A stretch of 29,084 nucleotides of DNA, from positions 1 through 29,084 of IMG/VR virus record IMGVR_UViG_3300049825_000406, one strand, 5' to 3'. Below, piece after piece: positions 13,234 to 20,206 of this stretch (within the stretch, counting starts at the first letter, position 1; every line of letters begins with the position of its first letter). Below the pieces are notes generated by a model. The model was not told where the DNA came from. It was given only the letters and a program-made list of their open reading frames with translations, and made no database searches. Source of the stretch: a virus. The translations under genes and the position numbers were made by a program.

Positions 13234-13743
13234 ATGGAACCGACACTTTTACAATCCGCGCTGGCAATTGCTGAAGGGCAAGAGGGAATTTGCGAGCAAC
13301 CGAAGGGCAGCAATCGCGGCCCTGAAGTGGATGCGTATATCAAGTGCGTCGGGCTTGACCCAAAAGGAAAATACGCCTGGTGTGCTGCCTTCGTGTACTG
13401 GTGTTTCAATAATGCAGCGGCAGTGCATAAAACTGCCAATCCGCTCGTGAAAACGGCGGGCTGCTTATTCCACTGGAACGCGACGAAGGCAAAAAGAATC
13501 TCGAAAAGCGTGGCACTCGCCGACCCGAACTTAATCAAACCTGGTCATATTTTTATTATGAAGTTTGGTACGTCAGGCGCAGGCCACACTGGAATGGTTG
13601 TCTCGGTGGATGCGAAAGCGAAAACGATTCGCACTATCGAAGGCAACACAAATGATGACGGTTCGCGTGAAGGCTACGAGGTAGCGAAGCGCACGCGAAC
13701 GATTAGTTCGATGCTGGGATTTATTGATTATTCAGGAGCGTGA
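13234..13743 (+). CDS. CHAP-domain endolysin
   Basis: A 169-residue CHAP/NlpC-type amidase or endopeptidase. Likely catalytic Cys is C50 in YAWCAAFVYWC and His is H118 in GAGHTGMVV, with E136/N138 in TIEGNTN completing the site. It has no signal peptide, so it would be released by a holin, and there is no separate cell-wall-binding domain. It would cut peptidoglycan to lyse the cell. A 42-residue membrane peptide lies just before it, and membrane and lipoprotein genes follow, forming a lysis cassette. Confidence 0.88.
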   Translation: MEPTLLQSALAIAEGQEGICEQPKGSNRGPEVDAYIKCVGLDPKGKYAWCAAFVYWCFNNAAAVHKTANPLVKTAGCLFHWNATKAKRISKSVALADPNLIKPGHIFIMKFGTSGAGHTGMVVSVDAKAKTIRTIEGNTNDDGSREGYEVAKRTRTISSMLGFIDYSGA

Positions 13744-13744
13744 A

Positions 13745-14086
13745 ATGAAAGAACGAGTGACGAAAATTATCACGATCATTTTTCCTGATTTGACGCTGGA
13801 ACGGGCGGCTCTTTTTGTCCGCACGTTAATTTTTAATTGCTGGACGGCAATGGGAAATGTCGCTACAAATTTTGCCTTGCAATATTTCAGTGCTGTTCAG
13901 ATTAGTAAGGACGAGCTTTTACGCTCACTGGGGTCGCAATTGCTGCCCGTCGTTATTGCGCTGCTTTGGCCATCTCCTTTGCAGCGGTTTCAAAAAGTAA
14001 TTGTTCAGCAGACGACTACAACTTCCGGTAGTGAAGCGCGTAGCTATATCGCGCCTCACGACATTTCGGAGGAGGATTCTAAATGA
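13745..14086 (+). CDS. Membrane protein of the lysis cassette, holin candidate
   Basis: A 113-residue protein. Hydrophobic segments at about 23-50 (LFVRTLIFNCWTAMGNVATN) and 66-75 (LLPVVIALLW) suggest two membrane spans; the C-terminus is polar. CAGGAG just upstream of ATG 13745 supports this start, one base after the endolysin stop. It overlaps the lipoprotein gene by ATGA. The number of spans and the position next to the endolysin suit a holin, but sequence identity to a known holin family is not evident. Confidence 0.55.
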   Translation: MKERVTKIITIIFPDLTLERAALFVRTLIFNCWTAMGNVATNFALQYFSAVQISKDELLRSLGSQLLPVVIALLWPSPLQRFQKVIVQQTTTTSGSEARSYIAPHDISEEDSK

Positions 14087-14679
14087 AAAGAATTTTTACG
14101 ACTCCCTTGTTATTGATTTTACTGTTGCTCCCGACGCTCGGATTTACAACCTGTCGGAATAACTCAGAACAGGCGCGAACGGCTGAGGAAGTCTTCGCAC
14201 TGAATACGGATCGCGTCACGAGCTATACGAATCAGGCTTTGCAAACGGTGGGTGTGCTGGTGGAGACGAAGGTGATCAAGCCGGACGGCGGCATCAAATT
14301 AGTTGATAAAATCCTGAACGTGAACGCGGTCAACAAAACGCTCATCAACGCCGGATCGCAATTTATTGTCTATGAGAACGGCGTGAAGGTGTTGAAATTC
14401 ACCTCAGAAGATCGGTTGCGCTTGGAAGGCTTGGCAAGGGCGTTGCGTGAATCTATCCGCAACGTAGCGAACGATCCGAATCTACCGATTGAAGCAAAGG
14501 CGCGATCACAGCTTAACGATATTATCCTGCCGCTCGTTTCGATTGCGGAGCGTCTGATTTCGCTGACGGTCTCTGCCAGAACAGTTCAGTTCGTGAATCC
14601 AAATTCTATTGAGGTCAGCAGCTATGGAAACAGCTTTAGCAATCGCACAATTGATCGGCTTTGCCTACAAACAATTTGA
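14083..14679 (+). CDS. Putative lipoprotein of the lysis cassette
   Basis: A 198-residue protein with a signal peptide (about 1-22, TTPLLLILLLLPTLGFTTC) ending at a possible lipobox cysteine C24. The mature part is helical and charged, with LVETKVIKPDGGIKLVDKIL and LRLEGLARALRES. The start overlaps the previous stop (ATGA). An outer-membrane spanin subunit is possible by position but the protein is longer than most. The last 19 codons overlap the next gene, so the C-terminus may not be under strong selection. Family unknown. Confidence 0.6.
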   Translation: MKRIFTTPLLLILLLLPTLGFTTCRNNSEQARTAEEVFALNTDRVTSYTNQALQTVGVLVETKVIKPDGGIKLVDKILNVNAVNKTLINAGSQFIVYENGVKVLKFTSEDRLRLEGLARALRESIRNVANDPNLPIEAKARSQLNDIILPLVSIAERLISLTVSARTVQFVNPNSIEVSSYGNSFSNRTIDRLCLQTI

Positions 14680-14815
14680 CCAGGCAACGAAAGCTGAACA
14701 GTTGCGGACGGGGAAATCTGCGGCTGAATTACTCGAACATGCATTATCGGGAACGCTTGAGAATGAACGCCTCGGAGCTGAACTGAAAGATAAATTTAAG
14801 GCTCTTGATAGTTAA
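14624..14815 (+). CDS. Small hypothetical helical protein
   Basis: A 63-residue helical protein (METALAIAQLIGFAYKQFDQ... LLEHALSGTLENERLGAELK). ATG 14624 has GAGG with a 9-base gap inside the end of the lipoprotein gene, which it overlaps by 56 bases in another frame. No family recognised. It may be translated as a coupled partner of the lipoprotein. Confidence 0.5.
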   Translation: METALAIAQLIGFAYKQFDQATKAEQLRTGKSAAELLEHALSGTLENERLGAELKDKFKALDS

Positions 14816-14849
14816 GGCAGAAACCTCACGTCTGTTGGATGCAGGCACT

Positions 14850-15143
14850 ATGGAAAAGTTAGTGGCTATGAATTTGCATAAAGATTTTCTGGTGTTCCTC
14901 AGCGCAGTGCTGGCTGCGTCTGTCGCAGAGCTGGCACACGGAAATCCAATCGTGTTGCAGGTCGAATGGACGGCGGAGTTTGCACGGGTGATTCACGCGC
15001 TGACAGAGCCAGCCGCGATTGCGGGAATCGTCGCCACGCTCGGAGCGTTAATCCGCTACGAGATTTGGAAGCGACGGCTGAGCCTGCGTCACGAAGAGGA
15101 AATTGAAGAGCTGAGACGACAGCTAAAGGAAAAGAATGATTAA
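14850..15143 (+). CDS. Small membrane protein with a C-terminal coiled coil
   Basis: A 97-residue protein with two hydrophobic spans (about 13-29 FLVFLSAVLAASVAEL and about 54-70 AIAGIVATLGALIRYEI) and a strongly charged helix at the C-terminus (RHEEEIEELRRQLKEKND). ATG 14850 is chosen for its nearby AGG; a TTG start at 14805 or ATG at 14868 is also possible. Such a two-span protein with a charged tail fits a holin or a spanin-like accessory, given its lysis neighbours, but the family is unknown. It overlaps the KTSC gene by 8 bases. Confidence 0.55.
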   Translation: MEKLVAMNLHKDFLVFLSAVLAASVAELAHGNPIVLQVEWTAEFARVIHALTEPAAIAGIVATLGALIRYEIWKRRLSLRHEEEIEELRRQLKEKND

Positions 15144-15354
15144 GCCCAAAATGTACAGCGTAGTTTCATCAAATATTTCATCGGTAGGATTTTGCAATGG
15201 AAAGTTATTCGTAGAATTCAAAAGCGGGAAAACGTACAGCTATGACGCGACAGAGAGCGAAGTGAATACGTTGAAGAAAGCGGAGTCGGTTGGGTCACAC
15301 TTCTCACGCCACTTTCGCGGACGCGAAGCAACGTTGATCGAAGACGAGGAATAG
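15136..15354 (+). CDS. KTSC-domain protein
   Basis: A 72-residue protein with the KTSC fold pattern: VSSNISSVGFCNGKLFVEFK, SGKTYSYDA, and a final SVGSHFSRHFRGRE segment. KTSC domains are found alone or fused to other modules in phages and bacteria; their role is unclear (related to a lysyl-tRNA synthetase C-terminal region by name). The stop TAG is directly followed by the next gene's ATG. It is the last gene before the packaging module. Confidence 0.75.
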   Translation: MIKPKMYSVVSSNISSVGFCNGKLFVEFKSGKTYSYDATESEVNTLKKAESVGSHFSRHFRGREATLIEDEE

Positions 15355-15945
15355 ATGCCAGCGAGGAAATCTACAACCGCGAAAGCGCATCCGAACGATT
15401 ATAAAAAGACCATCAAGGATAAGGTCAAAGCGACTCGCTACGATCAGATGGCAATCGGGAAAGCCTGCTCTTTATATCTTGCTTACAACGGCAAAAATCT
15501 TGATCGGGTAGTGACGCAGATGCGTCGCACCTATCCGGGATTTGCAAAGGCTACGTTGCAGAGTTGGGCAATTGAATACAACTGGGATTTTCTGGTTGAA
15601 GAAAAGATTGACCGCAGCAAGTCGCTGGCACTGACCGACGCGGATGAACTGTACGACGAAGTCAAATTGCTTCGCAAAAAGATTTTTGAATCCATTAAAG
15701 GTTCGGTCGGATTGGATGACGATCTGATTAAAACCTTTCTGGGCTACGCACGGGAATCGCGTGAGCTGCTGCTGAAGTTGAAAGCCGAAGAAGACACGCT
15801 CGGCGGTTTCGTTGGAATGTTGGAAAAGTTGTTGGAATGGTTGCCTGATTATTCGATTGAAGCGCGAGACGCTTTGATTCAAGTGAAAGACGAGATTATT
15901 GATCGTGCCACAAGCGAGCTTGGTGAAAAAGAGATCGAAGCTTAG
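15355..15945 (+). CDS. Small terminase-like protein
   Basis: A 196-residue protein. Residues about 36-78 form an HTH (SLYLAYNGKNLDRVVTQMRR, ATLQSWAIEYNWDF) typical of phage small terminase and Mu Gp27-like proteins, followed by helices that would oligomerise, including a strongly acidic C-terminus (LEWLPDYSIEARDALIQVKD). It would recognise the phage packaging site and guide the large terminase. It overlaps the large-terminase ORF, which supports the pair. Family call by position and HTH pattern. Confidence 0.7.
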   Translation: MPARKSTTAKAHPNDYKKTIKDKVKATRYDQMAIGKACSLYLAYNGKNLDRVVTQMRRTYPGFAKATLQSWAIEYNWDFLVEEKIDRSKSLALTDADELYDEVKLLRKKIFESIKGSVGLDDDLIKTFLGYARESRELLLKLKAEEDTLGGFVGMLEKLLEWLPDYSIEARDALIQVKDEIIDRATSELGEKEIEA

Positions 15946-17653
15946 CACGGAGCAACACCGCGCACGGATGCTCTCTGCGTTTGAGAAAGCGCAAGGCGAC
16001 GAAGTTGAAATTGAAGTCTCGCGTCAGCCGTTAAGCTGGTGGCGTGAGCGATGGGCGGATCGCAAGATTCAACAGCAGTTCATCGAAGGATTTTTGAAAA
16101 TCAGAGACTCGTTTGATGAAAACGAATTGCGTCCTTTTATTCTGACTGACCTGCAAAAACATTTGCATTTTAATCACAAAGGGAAAGACGTAATTCTGAA
16201 AGGACGCGGCGCACAGGTATCGCGGTATTGGTTAGCCAAACGCTTCGCCGATTGCGTTGTCATGTCAGGTCGCAAGCTCCGTGTGATTCCACACGAGCCG
16301 GAATTGGAAGAAGAGTTTTTCACTGATCTGAAAATCTTTTATGAGAACTTACCAGCACATTTGAAGCCGTTCACGCGGTACTACTCGAAAGAGCTGATCT
16401 ATTTTCACGATCCGGGCAAGGGCACGATTGGTTCAAGCATTAGTACGATGTGCATTCAGCCCAAGCGCGAAGGTAAGGGGCGAGGTCAATCCATTACGGA
16501 TTTAATCGCTACCGAAATGCCCTTCTGGAATTGCGATTCGGCGAAGGCGATGAAAAACCTGTTGCAGTCAATGCGCGGGAAAGGAACGGTGGTTTCAGAA
16601 TCCACCGCAGGCGGCTTGGAATTTCATAACGCGCTGTACGTCCAGGGCAAACGAAATGAAGCGGGATGGACTTCACATTTCTTTGGCTGGTGGTGGAATC
16701 GTCATTACCGAATTGAAGGCGCAGAGTTTTGCAAAGAAAAGTTGTTCATTGATTCCTTCACGCCAGCTTCGGAATTGAGTAAAGCTGAAATACGAATTGC
16801 GAAAGTAATTTATCGGCATTTGCGCAAGCATAAATATTTAGCCAAGCCCGGTGCTTGGATGTGCGATGAGGTAGCGGAGTACATCGCGTGGCGCAGAAAG
16901 AAGATTGAAGAAATCGGCGCACAGATGTTCGTGGTGGAGTATCCCGAAAACGACCGCGACTGCTTTGAGCAATCAGGACGCCCATTACTCGCGGCAGAAT
17001 TTTTGAAGGCAACGTGCCGTGCGGCAGAGGCGAAAGACGGGCGTGAATATTTGATTGGCTGTGACCCTTCAGGTGGATTGGATAAAGGGAATCCCGGCGC
17101 AATTGAAATTGCGGACATTACAACTGGCAAACAGGTCTTTGAATTACTGACGAAAGATAAACCCGAAGTGGTAGCGCGGCGGCTCTGTGATCTGAGTGAC
17201 GAATACAACGGCGCAATGATTATCGTGGAGCGCAACGGCTTAGGCTTAGCCGTTATCAACGCGATCATCCGCAACGGTTATGAAGATCGTTTATTCAAGC
17301 AATTAACGATGGCGCAGAAACGATCTGTAGACGAAGGCGAAATGACCACGCAGGAAGCGTGGGAGAAAGCACAGTTCGGATTACAGACTTCGCAGACGAT
17401 TAAGCAACTGATGGGCTACTCATTGGAACGGCAAATCAGATCGGGTGAGTTGGGGCTGAGCAGTGAAAGTTTTTGTGAGAATGCCAAGCGCGTCGTCTGG
17501 TTCGACAACGGCGGCTGGGGTGTGAAGTCAGGGACGGATGGCTATCACGGCGACGATGTGATTGCGCTGAGTTTAATTGCTTATGTCAGAGAGTATGAGA
17601 TGGGGACGCAGGCGGGGTTCATCGGCGTGCTGCCTGAGATGGGTAAAATGTAG
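15899..17653 (+). CDS. Phage terminase large subunit
   Basis: A packaging motor ATPase plus RNase H-like nuclease. The motor region has LKGRGAQVSRYWLAKRF (about 100-116) and LIATEMPFW with E206 as a Walker B acid. The nuclease region has D389 in IGCDPSGG, E444 in IIVERNG and D552 in YHGDDVIALS, the expected acidic set. The P-loop is unusual: K101 and R103 are present but the usual glycine is replaced (see findings). Start codon is uncertain: TTG 15899, GTG 15923 or ATG 15968. It would translocate DNA into the prohead and cut it, and in transposable phages package host flanks along with the phage genome. Confidence 0.9.
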   Translation: MIVPQASLVKKRSKLSTEQHRARMLSAFEKAQGDEVEIEVSRQPLSWWRERWADRKIQQQFIEGFLKIRDSFDENELRPFILTDLQKHLHFNHKGKDVILKGRGAQVSRYWLAKRFADCVVMSGRKLRVIPHEPELEEEFFTDLKIFYENLPAHLKPFTRYYSKELIYFHDPGKGTIGSSISTMCIQPKREGKGRGQSITDLIATEMPFWNCDSAKAMKNLLQSMRGKGTVVSESTAGGLEFHNALYVQGKRNEAGWTSHFFGWWWNRHYRIEGAEFCKEKLFIDSFTPASELSKAEIRIAKVIYRHLRKHKYLAKPGAWMCDEVAEYIAWRRKKIEEIGAQMFVVEYPENDRDCFEQSGRPLLAAEFLKATCRAAEAKDGREYLIGCDPSGGLDKGNPGAIEIADITTGKQVFELLTKDKPEVVARRLCDLSDEYNGAMIIVERNGLGLAVINAIIRNGYEDRLFKQLTMAQKRSVDEGEMTTQEAWEKAQFGLQTSQTIKQLMGYSLERQIRSGELGLSSESFCENAKRVVWFDNGGWGVKSGTDGYHGDDVIALSLIAYVREYEMGTQAGFIGVLPEMGKM

Positions 17654-17656
17654 GTA

Positions 17657-17776
17657 ATGAGTTTTGCATTTAAAAGCCCACTGTTGGATTTGAAATACGA
17701 AAACGCCCTATGCGTCGAATTTAGCGAAAGGGCTGAGCTGGTGTACTGCAAGGCGGCTTATCGAAGGGAATTTTAA
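17657..17776 (+). CDS. Very small ORF between terminase and portal
   Basis: A 39-residue ORF (MSFAFKSPLLDLKYENALCV, then EFSERAELVYCKAAYRREF) starting 4 bases after the terminase stop. No strong ribosome binding site. It is the only coding-like content in the 191-base gap before the portal gene. Family unknown; it may be a real small protein or chance. Confidence 0.35.
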   Translation: MSFAFKSPLLDLKYENALCVEFSERAELVYCKAAYRREF

Positions 17777-17844
17777 GTGTCCATTGGCGTAAAAATGCTC
17801 CGAGCGGCGCGATAGTACTTTTTAGCAGTAAATTTTAGGTTGAA

Positions 17845-19260
17845 ATGACGATTTGGCAGGAACTACGAAATTATATCAGTGCCAGGCTCGCAGTGCGAGA
17901 CGCAATCAGTTTGCCGATGGATGGCAGATCGTCACGCGATGAGAAATTGGATTCGATCATTTCCAGATTCGCCGGAGCCAATCAGGAAATTGCACCGGGA
18001 ATAAATTTTGAAACGCTTCGCTGTTTGAAAACTTTGTGGATTACCCATCCGACTTTAAGTCAGGCAGTGGGGAATTTGCAGGCACTCGCGAATACGGGCC
18101 ACAAAATCACGCTCGAAACGAAAAACGTCGAAGCGATTTTGAAGCGCCTGGATGAAACGGCAGCGCGGATTTATCCGAACAGCTACGGCGTTGATGGATT
18201 CGTGAATGATGCCATCGCGCAGATTATGTGGAGCGGTGCGTTATCACGCGAAGATGTTGTTGATCTCGCAGCAAAGCAGGTTCGCAAAATTGTTTTGGTT
18301 CCACCGGAGCAAGTTCGATTTGTTGCGAAAGATCACGAATGGGAAGCGCATCAGTTTGTATCGGGCTTGTTTGGCAATGCGGCGCAGGGGATTCAGGGGA
18401 TTCCCTTGCATCCGACGACGTATCGGTATTACGCCCTGACGCACGTTGATAATTCGCCGTATGCGAAACCGCCGTTTACGGCTGCGCTGGAAAGGATTCT
18501 GAAAACAGAAACCAACATGCGGGCGAACATTGATTCGATCATTGAAAAGCTGGGCATCTTTGGAATCTTCAGTGTTGAGGTTGTGCAACCTCCGAAAAAA
18601 ACAGGCGGTGGCGAGACAGAAGAGGAATATCAATCACGCGCTCAGAAATATTTGAGCAAGGTGCGTGAGGTCTTTGAAAAGAATCCTTTCAAGAATTTGA
18701 TGGTCACCTTCAAGGATCAAAAGGTTTCTCATACCTCAACAACGGGCGATGCGCGGGGAGCTTCGGAGCTGTACGGAATGAATCGGCTAGAGGTAGTGCA
18801 AGGCATTCAATCAATGCCGGCCTTTCACGGGATGACGGATTCGGTGACAGAAACGTTTGCCGATGTCGTTTGGAAGATTTTGCAAGCGCAGGGTGAGAAT
18901 TGTCAGAACTTAGTGACACGCAGTTTGCAGCGAACCTACACGTTGGATTTGTTGCTGAGCGGTTTGGATGCGACAGGATTATCAGTTGCCTTCAACCCGA
19001 TTCTCTCGCGTAATATTTTGCAGGAAGCGCAGGCGCGACAGGTGCAACAGGCGATCACGATTGCGGATGAGCAGGCTGGCTACATTGATATTGACGAAGC
19101 GGCACAGCAGCGCGGCTATAAGAAGGCTGCGAACCCGAAACGGAAAGACGGCGCGGGGTTAGTTTCTTTAAGTTGGAATGGACAGCAGAACCGATATGAA
19201 TTCGAGCGGGAATCAATTTCGGTGTCGAGTTTGATCGTAAAAAAAAAACAAGTGAATTGA
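17845..19260 (+). CDS. Portal protein
   Basis: A 471-residue portal. It follows the terminase and precedes the gpF-like gene, as gp29 (DUF935) does in Mu, and has typical portal segments (DGFVNDAIAQIMWSGALSR, VPPEQVRF, the stem-like helices FGIFSVEV, and a C-terminal coil rich in QEAQARQVQQA). It would form the dodecameric ring for DNA entry. The last codons cross an A10 run (19239-19248). In the -1 frame the reading continues straight into the gpF-like gene. Confidence 0.85.
   Translation: MTIWQELRNYISARLAVRDAISLPMDGRSSRDEKLDSIISRFAGANQEIAPGINFETLRCLKTLWITHPTLSQAVGNLQALANTGHKITLETKNVEAILKRLDETAARIYPNSYGVDGFVNDAIAQIMWSGALSREDVVDLAAKQVRKIVLVPPEQVRFVAKDHEWEAHQFVSGLFGNAAQGIQGIPLHPTTYRYYALTHVDNSPYAKPPFTAALERILKTETNMRANIDSIIEKLGIFGIFSVEVVQPPKKTGGGETEEEYQSRAQKYLSKVREVFEKNPFKNLMVTFKDQKVSHTSTTGDARGASELYGMNRLEVVQGIQSMPAFHGMTDSVTETFADVVWKILQAQGENCQNLVTRSLQRTYTLDLLLSGLDATGLSVAFNPILSRNILQEAQARQVQQAITIADEQAGYIDIDEAAQQRGYKKAANPKRKDGAGLVSLSWNGQQNRYEFERESISVSSLIVKKKQVN
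19239..19248 (+). promoter_or_regulatory. A10 slippery run at the portal-gpF junction
   Basis: Ten A residues precede the portal stop by ten bases (GTA AAA AAA AAA CAA GTG AAT TGA). A -1 ribosomal slip, or one extra A added by the polymerase, gives AAA ACA AGT GAA TTG ATC, which enters the gpF-like frame with no stop between. A weak hairpin (ATTGAT/ATCAAT) lies just beyond. It may cause a portal-gpF fusion or may be a sequencing-prone run. Confidence 0.45.
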
Positions 19261-20204
19261 TCTCTGAAAAAGAAATCAATCTTTTGCTTGATGAGTTCAT
19301 TGATAAATATTTGAAAGTGGTTTCGCCATTTGCGACGCGAGCGCGAGACATTGCGGTTGAGCAATTGCGAATGTGGCTAAGTAAAGCAGATGCCTCTGAT
19401 TTTAAAACCGGAGAAGCCTTCGCCAAAAAAGCGATAGAGCAAATCGGGTTGGCGTACGAAGCGGTATTTGACTCAGTCAAAACGAAAAAGGCAGTCGGCA
19501 ACGCGATCAAGGCAATTTACAGCTTCTTTCGATTGAATGATGAAACGCCGTTCGGTACGGAGGGTTCGCCGATTCAAATGAAGTTTGGTGCGCCAGATAA
19601 ACGGGCGGTGGAGTTCTTTAAAAATACTGAGAACTTTTATTTGTCGAAGTACCTGGACAACTCTGATGCTGAATTAAGGAAGTTCTTTAATGAAGAGTTC
19701 GTGACGAAGGGCAAGGCGTTATTTGGGAATCAGTCTTCCGAAGAGCTTGATCTCTTTCGAAAGGCGGCAGGTGGCAAGCTGGATAACGTGAATGATCGTG
19801 GCGTGCAGATCATCGTGAGGAATGGCGTACAACGCGCTCGAAATTATGCGCACATTCTTTCATTGCACCAGGGCGAAATTGAAGAGGCGGAGTACGTCGC
19901 TGTTTTGGATAAGCGAACGTCGCACATTTGCGAAACGCTCGACGGGAAGAAAATCAGAATCGGCGTGGCAGCGGCAACGGTAGAAGAATTGACAGCATTG
20001 GAGCCGGGCGATTATGCCCAGCGCATGTTTCAATCGAAAGATGCGAAAGAAATGCGCGTCGCGAATACTGATCCCGAAGCCTCGGCGAAATATTTTAGCA
20101 AGAAGATTACGGATGGCTACGTGGATGATGATTTTGTGAGCAGTGGATTAGCCCTTCCTCCGCTTCATCCGAATTGCAGAACCAGACTTATTGCAGTGGT
20201 TTGA
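19257..20204 (+). CDS. F: Minor head protein, Mu gpF / SPP1 gp7-like
   Basis: A 315-residue head morphogenesis protein. The C-terminal third has the family hallmark: YVAVLDKRTSHICETLDGKK (about 219-238) and PPLHPNCRTRL (about 302-312), with conserved D, H and C residues. The N-terminal part is helical. It is made with the capsid and helps assemble the prohead or is ejected. The start is TTG 19257, overlapping the portal stop with little ribosome-binding-site support, so it may be expressed by coupling or frameshifting from portal. Confidence 0.85.
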   Translation: MISEKEINLLLDEFIDKYLKVVSPFATRARDIAVEQLRMWLSKADASDFKTGEAFAKKAIEQIGLAYEAVFDSVKTKKAVGNAIKAIYSFFRLNDETPFGTEGSPIQMKFGAPDKRAVEFFKNTENFYLSKYLDNSDAELRKFFNEEFVTKGKALFGNQSSEELDLFRKAAGGKLDNVNDRGVQIIVRNGVQRARNYAHILSLHQGEIEEAEYVAVLDKRTSHICETLDGKKIRIGVAAATVEELTALEPGDYAQRMFQSKDAKEMRVANTDPEASAKYFSKKITDGYVDDDFVSSGLALPPLHPNCRTRLIAVV

Positions 20205-20206
20205 TT

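Noticed and set aside
13014-13538. Minus-strand ORF of 174 codons
   Set aside because: Antisense to the CHAP endolysin, which has clear catalytic residues.
16810-17274. Minus-strand ORF of 154 codons within the terminase gene
   Set aside because: Antisense to the well-supported nuclease domain.
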